Shown: in pieces, positions 62,453-64,000 of the stretch
How the letters are laid out: every line of letters begins with the position of its first letter
How positions within the stretch are numbered: position 1 is the stretch's first letter
DNA from: Haloarcula marismortui ATCC 43049
Lineage (GTDB): Archaea > Halobacteriota > Halobacteria > Halobacteriales > Haloarculaceae
Direction: 5' to 3'
Assembly (NCBI RefSeq): GCF_000011085.1
Contig: NC_006397.1
Coordinates: forward strand, 224,051 to 288,050
Length of the DNA: 64,000 nucleotides
Notes under the pieces: generated by a model
Database searches by the model: none
The model's input: the letters and a program-made list of their open reading frames with translations, nothing else
Told to the model about the DNA's origin: nothing
Position numbers and translations under genes: made by a program

Positions 62453-63457
62453 ATGAGGAAGCGTATGATAACGACCGTCGTCTACGCTGAGTCTGGGGGG
62501 ACATACAAAACGACCATGACAGCAAATCTCGCGGTTGGGTTCAAACGGATGGGACTTGATGTCCTCGTGATCGATTTGGACCCACAAACGGGCAACCTCA
62601 CCTCACTCTTCGACGTCGGTAAGAATCGTGGAGACCCGGAAGCTGACAATCTCGTAAAGCACATTCTTGAAATGCCAGACGGGGACTTCGACAACCTCAT
62701 CGAGACCTCTGAAGAGGGTGTTGATATTATTCCAAGTCACGATATGCTGGGCGATTTCACTTCCAATCTTGAGCAGAAGATTTCCTACGAAACGGGCATG
62801 AAGGGAATTTCTCGAGACGAGTATCCCCGCTTTGAACTTCTCTACAATCTTCTCTGGGAGCAAGAGCAGTTGAACGAAGAATACGACGCGGTCCTCATCG
62901 ACCCTAACGCACGCGCTGAAGACCTGCTCTACAATGCCATCTACGCGCTTCGGACATTAGTGGCACCTGTCAAGCCAGCTGGAAAGGGAAGTCTCAGTCT
63001 TGATGGTCTCGAAGAGATGGTCGGGAACATGGGGACTGCGTTGGACATCGAAATCGGGCTTTCGTGCGTGGTTCCATCCGGAGTCGGCCAGACAAACGCC
63101 CACAGGCAGTATCGCGATCAGTTCGAAAATACGGACGCCTTCGCAACGCCAGTGTCGATCGGGTCACGCGAGAGTTTGATGGACGCCATGTGGGAAGCCC
63201 GTGGCTCTGCGTTCAAAGTAGTAGAGGAGCGGTGGAAGACCTACGAAGAGGACGAGGAGATGGTCTCAAAAAAGGGAGAGCGGCGAGTGCCCGACCGTGA
63301 ACTCGAGACTCTGGATAAACTTTGGCAACTGGCGGGGTTCATTGCGACTGAGACGTTCGATGTCGACGTTGATGACAAACTGGTCTTAGATATCGACGAC
63401 TATGGAACCGAGACGATGCAGTTTGACCTCACCGCTAAGCCGGAGGTGGCTGACTAA
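62453..63457 (+). CDS. parA: ParA/Soj-family partition ATPase with atypical Walker A
   Basis: The 334-residue protein opens MITTVVYAESGGTYKTTMTA (ATG 62453, or ATG 62465 four codons later). The Walker A segment ESGGTYKTT keeps the P-loop Lys19, but the signature lysine of the deviant motif KGGxxKT is Ser14 here. The rest is ParA-like: VLVIDLDPQTGNLTSLFDVG, DAVLIDPNARAEDLLYNA, and VVPSGVGQTN. The C-terminal part carries a charged segment (about 255-285). The gene starts in phase with the 13-bp array and overlaps the partner gene by 1 bp. It most likely segregates a replicon. Confidence 0.88.
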   Translation: MRKRMITTVVYAESGGTYKTTMTANLAVGFKRMGLDVLVIDLDPQTGNLTSLFDVGKNRGDPEADNLVKHILEMPDGDFDNLIETSEEGVDIIPSHDMLGDFTSNLEQKISYETGMKGISRDEYPRFELLYNLLWEQEQLNEEYDAVLIDPNARAEDLLYNAIYALRTLVAPVKPAGKGSLSLDGLEEMVGNMGTALDIEIGLSCVVPSGVGQTNAHRQYRDQFENTDAFATPVSIGSRESLMDAMWEARGSAFKVVEERWKTYEEDEEMVSKKGERRVPDRELETLDKLWQLAGFIATETFDVDVDDKLVLDIDDYGTETMQFDLTAKPEVAD

Positions 63458-63972
63458 TGGGGGGCGATTCATTCAAATCAGGATCAGGTAACCTCAGCTT
63501 CGGAGATGATCAGGAAGAAGCAGACGACGAGCCAGCGGAAGCCGGTGAGGAAATCGATGACATCGCAGACGAGGAGGCGGACGATCGGGAACCCAAGGAA
63601 GCCACCCCTGAGGAGGTAGATGACAGCCGGGACTTCTCTGAAGCGAAGGGGGCCAATAGTCCCAACGAAGAGAGTACGACGAGCACTCCCACGGCCAACG
63701 ATGCCGAACCACACCAAACGAGTGCTCACCAGTATCCGTACTTCGTCCGTCGGAGTAACGTCGGGGACGAACGAGACAACCGTCTCGAACTCTTCGCTCG
63801 CGATAAAGTCGTTTCGCGAGAAGCGGAGTTTCGGAGCCAGCTTGCTTCGGAACTCGGAACGGACGACATTGCGAAGACGGACGCCCGTGAGTATGCGCTT
63901 CTTGCAGCGTTCGACAACGTAGAGGCCGTTGCAGAGCTCATGAGAGGAGACGGATACGGAGAACTCGATTAA
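63457..63972 (+). CDS. Acidic ParB-like partner protein of ParA
   Basis: The 171-residue protein has a long disordered acidic N-terminus (about 1-90, rich in Glu, Asp and Ser). A compact C-terminal domain (about 92-171) begins YPYFVRRSNVGDERDNRLEL, continues with a basic helix around ARDKVVSREAEFRSQLASEL and ends in an acidic helix. It has no classical ParB HTH. Position, overlap with parA and size suggest a centromere-binding adaptor, possibly binding the TACAG array. The family is not named with certainty. Confidence 0.7.
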   Translation: MGGDSFKSGSGNLSFGDDQEEADDEPAEAGEEIDDIADEEADDREPKEATPEEVDDSRDFSEAKGANSPNEESTTSTPTANDAEPHQTSAHQYPYFVRRSNVGDERDNRLELFARDKVVSREAEFRSQLASELGTDDIAKTDAREYALLAAFDNVEAVAELMRGDGYGELD

Positions 63973-64000
63973 TCGTAACAGACGGCTGGCTTACACTCGA

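Overview
The window is from a halophilic archaeon, most likely Haloarcula or a close relative. It is GC-rich and its proteins are strongly acidic. Lipoproteins carry twin-arginine signals with a lipobox, many genes lack a Shine-Dalgarno site and sit just behind a TATA-like box, and the families are typically haloarchaeal (bat-type HTH regulator, HalX receiver, amphi-Trp, PAS/GAF kinases, CetZ-like tubulin, ISH8-type IS). Several gene relics, two mobile-element insertions and a plasmid-style parA locus suggest a megaplasmid, a secondary chromosome or an integrated plasmid arm. No rRNA, tRNA or CRISPR array was seen.

Layout. 0-1.2 kb: a UbiD-type decarboxylase cut by the window edge and a small partner. 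1.5-4.8 kb: HTH regulator and a Zn/Cd/Pb P-type ATPase. 4.9-8.7 kb: a DUF4010/MgtC membrane protein, an ABC1/UbiB kinase and a frameshifted GNAT gene. 8.7-10.3 kb: two divergent iron-type solute-binding lipoprotein genes, one truncated, with two near-palindromic DtxR-like operators between them. 10.6-21.4 kb: thioredoxin and a sulfur-handling island (DUF2892, DUF1641, SQR-like flavoprotein, two TusA, DsrE-like protein, glutamine amidotransferase, rhodanese/metallo-beta-lactamase fusion, two YeeE/YedE halves, PiT/CysP-like permease, universal stress protein, TauE/SafE exporter).

21.5-32.5 kb: a signalling block with a PAS/GAF histidine kinase convergent to a five-gene overlapping operon. That operon holds a 1971-residue kinase with about ten PAS and three GAF domains, several receivers, and an HxlR-HTH/receiver/HalX output protein. 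32.9-34.3 kb: a complete ISH8-like IS with a 10-bp target duplication. 34.6-40.7 kb: CNNM/DUF21-CBS protein, amphi-Trp protein, AI-2E-type permease, DUF35/thiolase pair and an Old Yellow Enzyme homologue.

41-47.4 kb: a Ugp-type glycerol-phosphate ABC importer followed by an exported GlpQ-like phosphodiesterase and a HAD phosphatase. 47.5-48.8 kb: a second DUF4010 protein. 49.1-52.7 kb: a PhnD-C-E-E phosphonate/phosphite importer. Together these form a phosphorus-scavenging region. 53.7-60.7 kb: universal stress protein with a small partner, FAD monooxygenase, tubulin-superfamily protein, UshA-like metallophosphatase, GrpB protein, two tiny membrane-protein genes and several decayed small genes.

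60.9-64 kb: a decayed IS1341-type tnpB separates two parts of an unusual array of TACAG/CTGTA half-sites spaced 13 bp apart. The array runs in phase up to the start codon of a ParA-family ATPase, which is followed by an acidic, probably DNA-binding partner. I read this as a partition and/or replication-control locus of an undescribed type.
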